Source: Stieleria mannarensis (lineage in GTDB: Bacteria; Planctomycetota; Planctomycetia; Pirellulales; Pirellulaceae). From it: 64,000 nucleotides of DNA. Below the pieces are notes generated by a model. The model worked only from the letters and a program-made list of their open reading frames with translations. It was not told where the DNA came from and searched no databases. The DNA lies in assembly GCF_014154935.1 (NCBI RefSeq), contig NZ_JACEHH010000017.1, positions 1 through 64,000 on the forward strand. Reading direction: 5' to 3'. How positions within the stretch are numbered: the stretch's first letter is position 1; each line of letters opens with the position of its first letter. Shown here piece after piece: positions 1 through 8,179 of the stretch. A program made the position numbers and the translations under genes.

Positions 1-60
1 GGACGGGGGTCAATAGTGCGAAGCACCCGGAGGGCCGTGCCGGCTATTGACCCCCGTCCC
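1..60. repeat. GGACGGGGGTCAATAG inverted repeat
   Basis: Perfect 16-bp arms, GGACGGGGGTCAATAG at 1-16 and its complement at 44-59, enclose a 27-nt loop. The element may begin just left of the window. Closely related GGGACGGGGGTTGATT arms occur at 36302-36317 and, inverted, at 40368-40383, so this is a dispersed repeat. There is no T-tract typical of an intrinsic terminator, although it lies just past the 3' end of the isochorismatase/ThuA gene. Confidence 0.8.
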
Positions 61-82
61 CTTTTCGCTCGCGGGACCGCCG

Positions 83-1747
83 CTACTGCTTGCCCTCGCC
101 GGCGGCGTAACGTTTGTTCTGGGCGTTGACTTCCGCCAGGGTGTGTGCCGGCAGCCCGCATGCCCAGTGGATGCCGGACGAAAGCAACGCTTCGAACTCG
201 GCTTGGGCGAAATCATCGGCGTGCCCCAGCGAGGTGTAGAACGAGCGTCCGCCGTCGTTGCGGATAAACGTCCACGCGACCGGTTGCGGCGGCTGGTCGT
301 CCACGCTCCCTTGCAACAATACTCGCGTACCAGCCAGCAGCGGCGCTGTCTTGTAGAGCGAACCGCCGGGGTGAATGCCGGCCGCACCGCTGGTCGAAAC
401 GATCGGATCCTCCACCGCAGCGGCGACTGGCTGCAATGTGGATTTCAAGTGGTTTCCGTAGTGATTGGTGTAGTTTCCGCCGAACACGTCGCCGTCGAAC
501 GATTCCCAAACCGCGTTTCCAGCCGGTGGCTGTTTCCCACGCAGCGAAAACGCGTGGCTGGCGGTGCGGATGCCGATCACAGGTTTTCCTTGACGAACAA
601 AGTGTTGGATCAATGAAACATCTCGCTCGGGGAGTGCCCGCCGACGAACGCTCACCAACAAGGCATCAGCATCGGCCAACTCACCCAGCCCCACGATCTC
701 ATTGCGATCGGTCTCGCTGGCCCAAGCGATGTGGACGCTGAAATGCTGAGACAGGTGTTTCGCTGCGAACGGGGGAAGCGTCGTGTTGGTTTGATACTCA
801 TTCTCGGCAATCAACATCAGTAACCGAACGCGGTCATCGTCGGCAAAGCGAAAGGGCTGGCCGCCGAGCACTTGATCGCTGGAGATCGTCGGGCAGACGT
901 GGCGTTCGATGTGCTCGATGATCAGATCCGTGCCGGTGAAGTGGCTCGCGTACGGCCAAGCCCGAGGGTCGTACATGGTGTCGGTCAGGTCGCGGGCGAG
1001 CACCACGTTTTTTCCCGCCGACGCAAGCCGACGCAGCCCGAAGGGACGTCCCAGCACGCACATGTTGGTGTGGACACCGACCAAGATCACGTTGTCGATG
1101 CCTCGGTCGGACAAGATGCTCCAAATCTCCGTGCCGCTGTCGCTGATGTAGTCCTGTTGCTGGTCAATTGAAATCGCGTCGACCTGGCGTTGCCAAGGAG
1201 CGCGCGGGTTGCGTCCGATTGCGGCCAAACGCTCCGCCCACTGCCGATGCTCCTGGACATCGTCGTCTTCGCCGCCGGCGGATTGGTCGATCGGATAGGC
1301 GGTGCGCTGTTCGCTGGGGATCTGGTTGCACCAGCTGGCGATGTCGTCGGGCAGCGTCGCCGCCTGCGGAACCGCCATCGCTCTCCCTCGCGCCGGATGG
1401 TCTTCGTACGCCTTCATGCAACTGCTGGGTGCATGGATGATCGTCACGCCTTGCTCCCGCAGCGTGTTGCAAAACCGATCGATCCGCGGCGCCAGTTCGG
1501 TCACGCGCCGGACCGCGTTGACGCAGTGATGAGAATCCCACATGTCGCAGACGATGACGGCCGTCCGGGCGGCGTCCCAGCGCTCGCGACGCATTAAACG
1601 ATGGTATCGCGCCGACCCTTCGGCGGTCGATTCCTGGTAGCGGAGATTCAATTCCAGCGACTGGGCAAAGGCATCCGGCGGTGCAACAGCTCCGAGGTTG
1701 AGTCCGATCAGAAGGAGCAGCCAGAGGGTGAAGGGGCGGGAGATCAT
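83..1747 (-). CDS. Exported isochorismatase-like / ThuA-like fusion protein
   Basis: A 554-residue protein with a signal peptide (MISRPFTLWLLLLIGLNLG, then AFAQ). Residues about 55-300 resemble isochorismatase-type cysteine hydrolases: VIVCDMWDS carries the Asp (D68) and GVHTNMCVLG carries the candidate nucleophile Cys (C230). From about residue 310 to the end it resembles the ThuA/glutamine amidotransferase-like fold (RLLMLIAENEY, then VRQGKPVIGIRTASHAF). An in-frame GTG lies at 1795, but the ATG at 1747 directly precedes the signal peptide and was preferred. Each domain is common alone; both on one exported chain is less usual. The substrate is unknown: isochorismatase-like enzymes cut amides or ethers, and ThuA domains are linked to sugar metabolism. 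The neighbour upstream is a caspase-fold protein on the same strand, too far away (about 320 bp) to assume an operon. Confidence 0.85.
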   Translation of the reverse strand: MISRPFTLWLLLLIGLNLGAVAPPDAFAQSLELNLRYQESTAEGSARYHRLMRRERWDAARTAVIVCDMWDSHHCVNAVRRVTELAPRIDRFCNTLREQGVTIIHAPSSCMKAYEDHPARGRAMAVPQAATLPDDIASWCNQIPSEQRTAYPIDQSAGGEDDDVQEHRQWAERLAAIGRNPRAPWQRQVDAISIDQQQDYISDSGTEIWSILSDRGIDNVILVGVHTNMCVLGRPFGLRRLASAGKNVVLARDLTDTMYDPRAWPYASHFTGTDLIIEHIERHVCPTISSDQVLGGQPFRFADDDRVRLLMLIAENEYQTNTTLPPFAAKHLSQHFSVHIAWASETDRNEIVGLGELADADALLVSVRRRALPERDVSLIQHFVRQGKPVIGIRTASHAFSLRGKQPPAGNAVWESFDGDVFGGNYTNHYGNHLKSTLQPVAAAVEDPIVSTSGAAGIHPGGSLYKTAPLLAGTRVLLQGSVDDQPPQPVAWTFIRNDGGRSFYTSLGHADDFAQAEFEALLSSGIHWACGLPAHTLAEVNAQNKRYAAGEGKQ

Positions 1748-2066
1748 GGCGAGTGTTTTGGCGGGGAGGGACGGATCACATGGGTGCAGATGCACCGGGC
1801 TTTAGAATAACCTTCCGAATCGCGGGGCGGGGGAGCGATCCAGGGGCATTAGCACTCGAACAGGCCAGGCTAGCGGCGAGGGACACGGAAGTCGGGTAAG
1901 AAAATTTCGGAGGTAAGAAAATGATGAAATGCAACATCCATTCGATTTGGGTAATTTTCCTACCTCCAAAATCTTCCTACCTTTCTACCCAGCCACGACG
2001 GCCTGTCGAGTTGGCGAAGCTTAGGGGAGGGATGGCAGAATGATGGAGAAGCGTCCCAGTTGCTTG
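1748..2066. other. Intergenic region without a gene
   Basis: No convincing ORF is seen in either strand. The stretch separates two minus-strand genes and holds the long imperfect inverted repeat at 1895-1981. A promoter for the downstream isochorismatase/ThuA gene probably lies here, but no clear -35/-10 pair could be assigned. Confidence 0.6.
1895..1981 (-). repeat. 28-bp imperfect inverted repeat (hairpin)
   Basis: Arms of 28 nt at 1895-1922 and 1954-1981 flank a 31-nt loop. They differ at only four positions. Every mismatch is A.C on the plus strand, which becomes a G.U wobble in a minus-strand transcript, the direction in which both flanking genes are read. The minus-strand RNA would therefore fold into an essentially uninterrupted hairpin. 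It may be a dispersed miniature element or a 3' end/processing structure for the upstream gene. Confidence 0.7.
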
Positions 2067-3086
2067 CTACTTTGATGGTGCCTGCAGCAAGACGTAGCGG
2101 CTTCGAAACCCGTCCAGGTTGCGGCTTTGGATCAACGGCGGCTTGGCGATCGCTTCCTGCTCGGCCGGTTCGGCCTGACCCTCATCGGTCTCTTCCTCCT
2201 CTTCACCGTCGTCGTCCTCGTCTTCGTCGTCGTCCTCCTCGTCGACGGGCAAGTAAGGGGTTTGCAGCTCGCTGCCGCGGCCGTCTCCGTTGTCGTCCAG
2301 TTGGGCGTGTTCGGTCTGCAGTCGATCGATCGAGCGAAATCGAGCGGTGATTTCAAGGTTCGTCGCCAGGTACAGATCCAACAACGAAAGCGACCCGTCC
2401 CCGTCGACGTCTTCCAGCGATTGGGCTTCACCGCTACCGTCCAACACCGCCGCCAGCGCATACGGCATTTCGGTCGCCGTAAATTCCAGGTCGGCTTCGG
2501 TCGCAGTGAGAATGATGCGTCCGGGGCGGGATAGCGGTTTGATCCAAAATCCGCTCAGTGGCTGAGTCAACCAGAAGACCTGTTCACGACACTCGATTCC
2601 CGCAGCGGCTTTTGCGAAATCACCTTGATTGAAATCACGGCCGGAAACATTGAATTGGCTTTCGCCGCCGTAGGGATGCGAATGCCCGATCATCACGACC
2701 CAAAACGCGTCGTCGGGATTCAATGTTTCGGCCGCCTGGGCGAGCGCGGCTTCAAGTGACTCGCGCGTGCAGATTCCGGTTTCCGAATGGAGCGGCACAA
2801 GTGCCGATTGCATCGTTTCATCACCGGCCAGGACCGTCAACTGATCCGGCGACACGCCGAGTACGGATTGCGAGGTTCCGATGATGCTCTCAATCGCCGC
2901 AGTCATTTGCTCACGGTGTCGATCGTCACCGGGCAAACCACAACAAACCAGCATGCGGCGGGCGACCGATGGCGATGCATCAATTCCGGTCGAGGATTCC
3001 GACGACTCTTGGGCGGAAATCGGAACCGCCGGCAAGACGCCGCAACCGAGCAGGAGAATCAGCCGAAAAAATTCTCGATAGTTCAT
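2067..3086 (-). CDS. Exported caspase-fold (C13-like) protein lacking the catalytic Cys
   Basis: A 339-residue protein with a signal peptide (LILLLGCGVLPAVPISAQ). After an N-terminal LVCCGLPGDD strand it shows the caspase/legumain-like plan: a conserved Gly-His (VVMIGHSHPYG, H135), then a strand where a nucleophilic Cys is expected but FWLTQPLSGFW (residues 171-180) is found, then PGRIILTATEA. Calcium-loop-like segments follow (DVDGDGSLSLLDLY at about 226-239; LDDNGDGRGSE at about 263-273). The C-terminus has a very acidic Asp/Glu run (about 282-300). The order of these elements fits planctomycete C13-like proteins with a degenerate Cys, so a binding or scaffold role is likelier than proteolysis. 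It follows the M56 peptidase by 100 bp on the same strand and may be co-transcribed. Confidence 0.6.
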   Translation of the reverse strand: MNYREFFRLILLLGCGVLPAVPISAQESSESSTGIDASPSVARRMLVCCGLPGDDRHREQMTAAIESIIGTSQSVLGVSPDQLTVLAGDETMQSALVPLHSETGICTRESLEAALAQAAETLNPDDAFWVVMIGHSHPYGGESQFNVSGRDFNQGDFAKAAAGIECREQVFWLTQPLSGFWIKPLSRPGRIILTATEADLEFTATEMPYALAAVLDGSGEAQSLEDVDGDGSLSLLDLYLATNLEITARFRSIDRLQTEHAQLDDNGDGRGSELQTPYLPVDEEDDDEDEDDDGEEEEETDEGQAEPAEQEAIAKPPLIQSRNLDGFRSRYVLLQAPSK

Positions 3087-3118
3087 CGCAGCAACTCGGT
3101 TCCGGGAATGGGGGGAAA

Positions 3119-3176
3119 GTGGGATAGGCTTCCAGCCTGTCGATCCAGCCGGTGACAGGCTGGAAGCCTATCCCAC
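3119..3176. repeat. Perfect 23-bp inverted repeat
   Basis: Arms at 3119-3141 (GTGGGATAGGCTTCCAGCCT then GTC) and 3154-3176 are perfect reverse complements around a 12-nt loop. It lies between the M56 peptidase gene and the C13-like gene. A partial copy (GCGAAGCCTATCCCAC) occurs near 23513-23528, suggesting a dispersed repeat. No T-run follows on the minus strand, so a classical terminator is not supported. Confidence 0.8.
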
Positions 3177-3186
3177 TGCGTCTTGT

Positions 3187-5193
3187 TCATCGGGACGTGA
3201 TGGTCGATGGGGAAGGTTCCTCGCCTGCGTCGGGCACATCCAGCACCGCATGCTGCGACAAAACGAGGGCTGAAACGTGATCCTTTTTCATTTGTCGGAT
3301 CGGCCGGGAATCATCCAGCGGGTGAACGGTGCCGCTCCAACTGACCGCATACCAATCGCCGTTTTGATCGGCCAACACCACGGCGGTCTGCGGCGCCATT
3401 TCCATGCTTGCCTGCTCGGTCAGCGTTTGGCCGTCGAGCAAGTGAAGTGTTTTTGGAATCGACGTATGCCGCCAGTCACCACACAGCACCGCGATCCATT
3501 GGCCGTCGACCGACGAACGGATGGATTGGACGGCGACCGCATCGGGGCGTGACTCCGGCAAATGAGCCTTGCCATCCCAACGGGCCAGCGTGCGACCGGA
3601 TTGCAATTCCCAACGGATCACCGCTCCTGCCGAATCCGCCGAATAAACACCGCCATCGGGCGTGACCGCGATGCTGGTCACGTCGGCGGTATGCCGGCCG
3701 AGCAACGAAACCGGCATCCCGGCCTTCAAATCCCACAGCCGAACATTGCCGGCGGCGTCACCGATGATCACCCGCCCGCTGGCCGGGATCTCGGCGATGG
3801 CGGTCAAACTCCGCTGGTCAAACACCAGCGGATCGTCCGCGGATCGGTCGATTGCAAATCCCTCGCCGGCGATCGCGGTGAAACGATAGCCCGAGACGTT
3901 GAACGAGAATTCACCCCAATGACGAATCGGCGTGGTGTTCCAAAATCCGCTCGGTGCCGCCGGCAACTCGGCTTCGTCCCAGTGTTCGATCGGCACTTCG
4001 GAGTCGATGCTCGGCAGCGGGGCGATGCGTTCACGCTGGGCGATCGCTTCCCGCTGGCGATCCTCACCACGCGGCAGTTGAAAGGAATAGACGTCGGGGT
4101 GGACCATCCAAATCGCCGCACAGGCCAGTCCGCTGCCCCAGGTATGAAGCCGAGAATGGGATTGGTCCAATTCATTCCGCATCAACAACCGCAACCGTTC
4201 TTCTAATGTTGCGGTCGGTTGCATCCCACTGGCAAACATGGGCAATCCGGCTTGGTGATCGCTGATGAAATCCACCACGCGCAACAGCGCTTCGGCGTAT
4301 TGCCGCGGTTTGGTCCCCAGGATCTTGACGGCCCGGGCGTCACAGCAGGCTTCCTCATGACGCTCGAGTTGTTTTTGGGCGAAGTAGACGCCGGGGAACC
4401 ACCAATAGACGGCCGAGACCGACCATTCCAGCCATCGCACCCAATGATCGCGACGCAAGAAGTGCGCGGTCTCGTGCGCCAAAAACGATTTGCGATCGGC
4501 CGGCGACAGCGATTGCCACAACCCCTCGGGGCACACGATGATCGGCCGCGTCGCAAAACCGAACAGCATCGGTGAGACGTGGACACCGACGCGAACGACG
4601 CGCGGCGTGCGTCGGCCGATTCGCCAGCCACCGTGACACCGCACAAACTCACGCACCATCTCGGTCGCTTCCGCATCTTCCTGTCCGCACTGGCCGATCA
4701 ATTTGCGGAAACGGACCAGACGCAGGATGCCGTGAACGACCAATGCCAGGAACCCGCCCAACCAGATGGCGCATACCAAGCACATCAGGCAGTTCGTATT
4801 CACCCAAGCAAAACCGCCGGCGTGATGGCCGGATGCGCGTCGCTCGGGGGACGGGTTCGTCATGTCGGGACCCAATCGCTCGAGCGAGACGGCCGATCCC
4901 GGTGTTGATCCAATTGAATCGATCGGACGTTGCGTTTTCGCTTGTTCTGGCGAGGGAGTTGACTGGGGTGCCGACACAATCGCGACGGGGGATGCGGCCG
5001 GATCGGCGGCGAAGGAAGGGATCGGCAGCGGAATGGAAACGATCGGCGGCGTGACCAGTTTGGCGAAGAACATGATCCAAAGCGCATGGGCCAGCACCGC
5101 TCGGCGGCCACAGCGACCGACGATGCATGCCAGCACGCCGATCAACGACGCCAAGCACAGGTTACCGATGATCACTTCCGCGATCGCCATCAT
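3187..5193 (-). CDS. M56 (BlaR1-type) membrane peptidase with C-terminal WD40-like propeller
   Basis: A 668-residue protein with N-terminal membrane segments (about 5-25, 33-55 and 136-158). A cytoplasmic-loop metalloprotease follows, with the zinc motif HETAH (H240-H244) and a downstream ERHEEACCDARAV that supplies the third ligand. BlaR1 and MecR1 carry a penicillin-binding sensor after this domain. Here residues about 480-645 instead contain beta-propeller repeats (VRLWDLKAG, VIRWELQSG). Its start shares an ATGA overlap with the stop of the BlaI-type repressor, so the two are translationally coupled. By analogy with BlaR1/BlaI, it probably senses a signal and triggers repressor cleavage; the signal is unknown and unlikely to be a beta-lactam. 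Family assignment is firm; the sensing role is inferred. Confidence 0.88.
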   Translation of the reverse strand: MMAIAEVIIGNLCLASLIGVLACIVGRCGRRAVLAHALWIMFFAKLVTPPIVSIPLPIPSFAADPAASPVAIVSAPQSTPSPEQAKTQRPIDSIGSTPGSAVSLERLGPDMTNPSPERRASGHHAGGFAWVNTNCLMCLVCAIWLGGFLALVVHGILRLVRFRKLIGQCGQEDAEATEMVREFVRCHGGWRIGRRTPRVVRVGVHVSPMLFGFATRPIIVCPEGLWQSLSPADRKSFLAHETAHFLRRDHWVRWLEWSVSAVYWWFPGVYFAQKQLERHEEACCDARAVKILGTKPRQYAEALLRVVDFISDHQAGLPMFASGMQPTATLEERLRLLMRNELDQSHSRLHTWGSGLACAAIWMVHPDVYSFQLPRGEDRQREAIAQRERIAPLPSIDSEVPIEHWDEAELPAAPSGFWNTTPIRHWGEFSFNVSGYRFTAIAGEGFAIDRSADDPLVFDQRSLTAIAEIPASGRVIIGDAAGNVRLWDLKAGMPVSLLGRHTADVTSIAVTPDGGVYSADSAGAVIRWELQSGRTLARWDGKAHLPESRPDAVAVQSIRSSVDGQWIAVLCGDWRHTSIPKTLHLLDGQTLTEQASMEMAPQTAVVLADQNGDWYAVSWSGTVHPLDDSRPIRQMKKDHVSALVLSQHAVLDVPDAGEEPSPSTITSR

Positions 5194-5591
5194 TCGGCAT
5201 CCAGATCGTCAAGGATTTTGCGGAGACGTTTGCGTTGACGTGAATTGAATTTCGCGGATTTGACCAGGTGCGTCAGCAACGTGGACATCGTTCCGTCGCA
5301 CAGTTCGTCGGCGGTCGCTTGCAATCGATGCGAGATCAAATGGTCTCGGTCGATGGCGGCTTGGAACTGGTGCGGCCAGCAATCGCGATCACGGGACACA
5401 CAACCCTTGGCCTCCAGCCGCGAGATCAGTTTTTGCACGGTCGCGATATCCGATGGGGTTTCGGCCCCGTACAGCCATTTGGACAGCTGTTTCAGCGTCG
5501 CGCGTTCATGCTCCCACAGCTTTTCCAGGATCGCCAGTTCGGCCGCCGTTACATCTTTCGAAGGTTTTGCCATTGTTTCTTTGTCGGTCAT
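5190..5591 (-). CDS. BlaI/MecI/CopY family transcriptional repressor
   Basis: A 133-residue winged-helix protein. Residues about 14-75 match the BlaI/MecI DNA-binding domain (AELAILEKLWEHERATLKQL, then TVQKLISRLEAKGCVSRD). The C-terminal helical part would be the dimerisation region, which in characterised relatives is cleaved by the partner M56 peptidase. The stop overlaps the peptidase start by four bases (ATGA). It begins 41 bp after the end of the eight-gene vWA/MoxR operon, so it could be read from that transcript as well as from its own promoter. A GATCGC-N13-GCGATC palindrome lies directly upstream and could be an autoregulatory site. Confidence 0.92.
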   Translation of the reverse strand: MTDKETMAKPSKDVTAAELAILEKLWEHERATLKQLSKWLYGAETPSDIATVQKLISRLEAKGCVSRDRDCWPHQFQAAIDRDHLISHRLQATADELCDGTMSTLLTHLVKSAKFNSRQRKRLRKILDDLDAE

Positions 5592-5616
5592 GATCGCCCA
5601 ATCCTATTGAGCGATC
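5592..5616 (-). promoter_or_regulatory. Possible operator upstream of the BlaI-type gene
   Basis: GATCGC at 5592-5597 and GCGATC at 5611-5616 form a perfect 6-bp inverted repeat directly 5' of the repressor ATG (5591). It would be well placed for autorepression. The half-site does not match the classical TACA/TGTA BlaI operator, and 6-bp arms can arise by chance in GC-rich DNA, so this is tentative. Confidence 0.3.
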
Positions 5617-5632
5617 GGAAAGTGAAGATCTA

Positions 5633-8179
5633 TCATGCCAGGCCCGAAATTCGCCGCCAAACCCATTCGGTCGATAGCAGACCGATTAAGCCTAGCCAAA
5701 GCCACGTCCGATTCCATGCCGGAGACGCGTCAATGGTCGGCGGTCCGCGAAATTCTTTGCGGCCACGCAGCAACTGGCCCAATTGTTCGGGGTGGTCGAG
5801 TACCTGACCGCCGGAAACCGCCGCCACACGGGCCATCAATTCCTGGTTGGGCAGCGGGTTTTGTTGTTCAAACGGATCGCTCAGAATCTGGATCGCCAGT
5901 GACGTGCTGTCGACCTGGGTGCCGTGATTGAATGAGGACTCGGTCTCAGCCCCCTCATATGCGGTCAATTCGATTCGCATCCCGCTGTCGCCGGCGGTCG
6001 CCGTTTCGCTGAGCATCAGATCCATCTGATAGTCACCCGTTTCCGGATTCGATTTCAGCGGCAACTCTTCGCCCCAGGCGATCCGTGGCGCGACTTCGCC
6101 GCTCTCGCGGACGACGTTGTCGGGCCACAACACGGGGGAGTAAAGCGACATGTCGTCCAGCGATTCGGGTTCGAACATGGCCCAGATCCGATACTGTTGT
6201 GATCGTCGCGCCGCTTCGTCATAGGCGGTCGCGCGGATCGACAACCGCTGTCCTGGTCGATAGAAGCGTTGGTTGGACTGGACGACCAATCGCCGACGGC
6301 CGGTGGAAGATTCTTCGGTCGCCCAGTAGACCAAATTCCGCCACAGTTTTCCCGCCACGCGTTCCGGCTGGGCCCCCCAGCTCTGCGAGAGTTGCTCCAG
6401 TGCAGCCCCCGACAGCGAGGCGCTGGAAACGAGCACGCGGCCCCGGCCGGCGCGCTGGACGACCATCACGGGCTTCGAATCGTCACGGCGGTGGGCCAAC
6501 ACCATCGCATTGGTTTTCGCCGCGAAGTTCGACTCCCCGATCGCCAGATCCGGCAACGCGTGCAGCAATTGATCGTTGAGTCGTTTTTCGATCCTCAGTC
6601 GCCAGACCGGATGATTGGGCACCGTCACTTCAACCGCGGTGGGGACGGGGAACGCGGCGGCCGCCGATTCCAGCGTCACCGGCAACAGCGGCGCGATCGG
6701 GGAGTCTTCCCAACCGTCGGCCGCCAGTGCTGACGCACCGGTCACGATCAGCCCCCCACCGCGGCCGTCGATCCACTGCATCAACCATTGTTGCTGTTCC
6801 TCGTCCAACACCGCCGGAGTGACGTCGCTGAAGATCACACAGTCATAGGCAAACAACTCGGCGCGGGTGCGTGGAAATCCGCCGGACGTTTGACTGGAAC
6901 CGTCCGCGGAAAGTCGTCTCAGCGATTGGCCGCCCAGACTGACCAGCGTCGAACATTCGACGTCTTCGTCGGCTTGCAGCGCCGACTGAATCGAAACGGC
7001 CGACGTCGACGGCGACGGTGATCCGCCGCCGATCGGCAGAAACCGACTGAGCAAGGATGGCGTCCCGTTCGACGATTGGCTGTTCTGTAAACAAAGCACC
7101 CGGACCTTGGTGCGATCGATTTCCACCCGCGTTTCGACTTGGTTGTTCCGCCGAGTCAGCTCGCCATCGACCGGATCGACCGAAACCACCAAGTCCTCGG
7201 CACGCTCGTCGACACGAAACGTCAACGATGCCGACTGTGCACCGCCGGAAAGCGTGATCGGCAGCGACGCCAAATCATTCCCCTCGTCGCTCTTGCGTCG
7301 GATGCGGACCGTGGTCGGTTGACCGGCATAGCCAAAGCTGCGTAGAAACACCTGCAATTCATTCTCGGTGTACTTTCTCACCCGCGAAGGCACGACCAAC
7401 GAAACGATCGCGATATCCCCCGACCCTCCGGCCTGGCCGATCGGGACGACGTGGATCGGCACGTCGGATTTACCGAACAACTCCGAGAGACGTTCGACCG
7501 ATTCCGACGCTCGTACTCGCCCGTCGGACAACAACACGACTCCGGCCGATGACTTGGCGCTGACCTGTGGCATCAATTGACGCAGCGCATCGGCCAGCCG
7601 TGAATCGGATGCTTCCGGACCGGGGATCGCGTCGGCCGATGTTCCGATCCCAGATTCGGATACCAAGGTGATCTCCAAGTCCTCTCGCCCGTGTTGGTTC
7701 CCTGCGAGCTGAGACTCCTGCAAACGGCCCGCATCGGCGGATTGCCCCGACGCGTCGGCGGACTTGACCAGCGGCGACAAGCGGTGGCCAAACCGAAACG
7801 CTTGGACATCGCCCGAATACCCTCCGCCGGCACTCTGCTGCGCCTCGCCGACAAACCGAATCGCTTGCTCCCAGCGGCTGGCTTCGCCGCCCAACTGCAT
7901 ACTTTGCGATCCGTCAAACAAATAGATCATCGACGGCCGTGTCGTTTCACCGGCCTGTTCGTCGATCACGGTCGGCCCCAACAGAATCGCGATCAGAATC
8001 GCAACCGCGGCGGCACGAATCACGATCAATCCGGCCCGGCCGCTGACAAGCGAACGCCCCCAAAACGTGCGCAGGACGAACCACGCCAGCACGCATGCCG
8101 CCGCCAACGCGATCCACCCTCGGGTCGAAAGCGGCGATGTCCACGAAAAGTACGTGGCGGCAAAAATCCAGGTTCCCAT
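5633..8179 (-). CDS. Membrane vWA protein with amidotransferase-like domain
   Basis: An 848-residue protein, last of an eight-gene coupled operon. Two N-terminal membrane segments (about 20-37 and 50-72) precede a von Willebrand A domain whose MIDAS begins YLFDGSQSMQLGG (DxSxS). A beta-rich middle (about 255-360) and a class I glutamine amidotransferase-like domain follow (YDCVIFSDVTPAVLDEEQQQ, then GGGLIVTGASA). The chain ends with a membrane segment (WLWLGLIGLLSTEWVW). The ATG at 8179 overlaps the previous stop as TGATG; a GTG one codon upstream (8182) is the alternative. Such proteins accompany MoxR/DUF58/BatA modules, where vWA domains are metal-dependent protein-binding partners of the ATPase. 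The specific role is unknown. Confidence 0.82.
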   Translation of the reverse strand: MGTWIFAATYFSWTSPLSTRGWIALAAACVLAWFVLRTFWGRSLVSGRAGLIVIRAAAVAILIAILLGPTVIDEQAGETTRPSMIYLFDGSQSMQLGGEASRWEQAIRFVGEAQQSAGGGYSGDVQAFRFGHRLSPLVKSADASGQSADAGRLQESQLAGNQHGREDLEITLVSESGIGTSADAIPGPEASDSRLADALRQLMPQVSAKSSAGVVLLSDGRVRASESVERLSELFGKSDVPIHVVPIGQAGGSGDIAIVSLVVPSRVRKYTENELQVFLRSFGYAGQPTTVRIRRKSDEGNDLASLPITLSGGAQSASLTFRVDERAEDLVVSVDPVDGELTRRNNQVETRVEIDRTKVRVLCLQNSQSSNGTPSLLSRFLPIGGGSPSPSTSAVSIQSALQADEDVECSTLVSLGGQSLRRLSADGSSQTSGGFPRTRAELFAYDCVIFSDVTPAVLDEEQQQWLMQWIDGRGGGLIVTGASALAADGWEDSPIAPLLPVTLESAAAAFPVPTAVEVTVPNHPVWRLRIEKRLNDQLLHALPDLAIGESNFAAKTNAMVLAHRRDDSKPVMVVQRAGRGRVLVSSASLSGAALEQLSQSWGAQPERVAGKLWRNLVYWATEESSTGRRRLVVQSNQRFYRPGQRLSIRATAYDEAARRSQQYRIWAMFEPESLDDMSLYSPVLWPDNVVRESGEVAPRIAWGEELPLKSNPETGDYQMDLMLSETATAGDSGMRIELTAYEGAETESSFNHGTQVDSTSLAIQILSDPFEQQNPLPNQELMARVAAVSGGQVLDHPEQLGQLLRGRKEFRGPPTIDASPAWNRTWLWLGLIGLLSTEWVWRRISGLA

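Noticed and set aside
1-60. Intrinsic terminator
   Set aside because: Strong hairpin but no T-tract on either side; the same sequence recurs elsewhere as a repeat.
3119-3176. Intrinsic terminator of the M56 gene
   Set aside because: No U-run follows the stem on the minus strand, and a partial copy occurs at about 23513, so a dispersed repeat is likelier.
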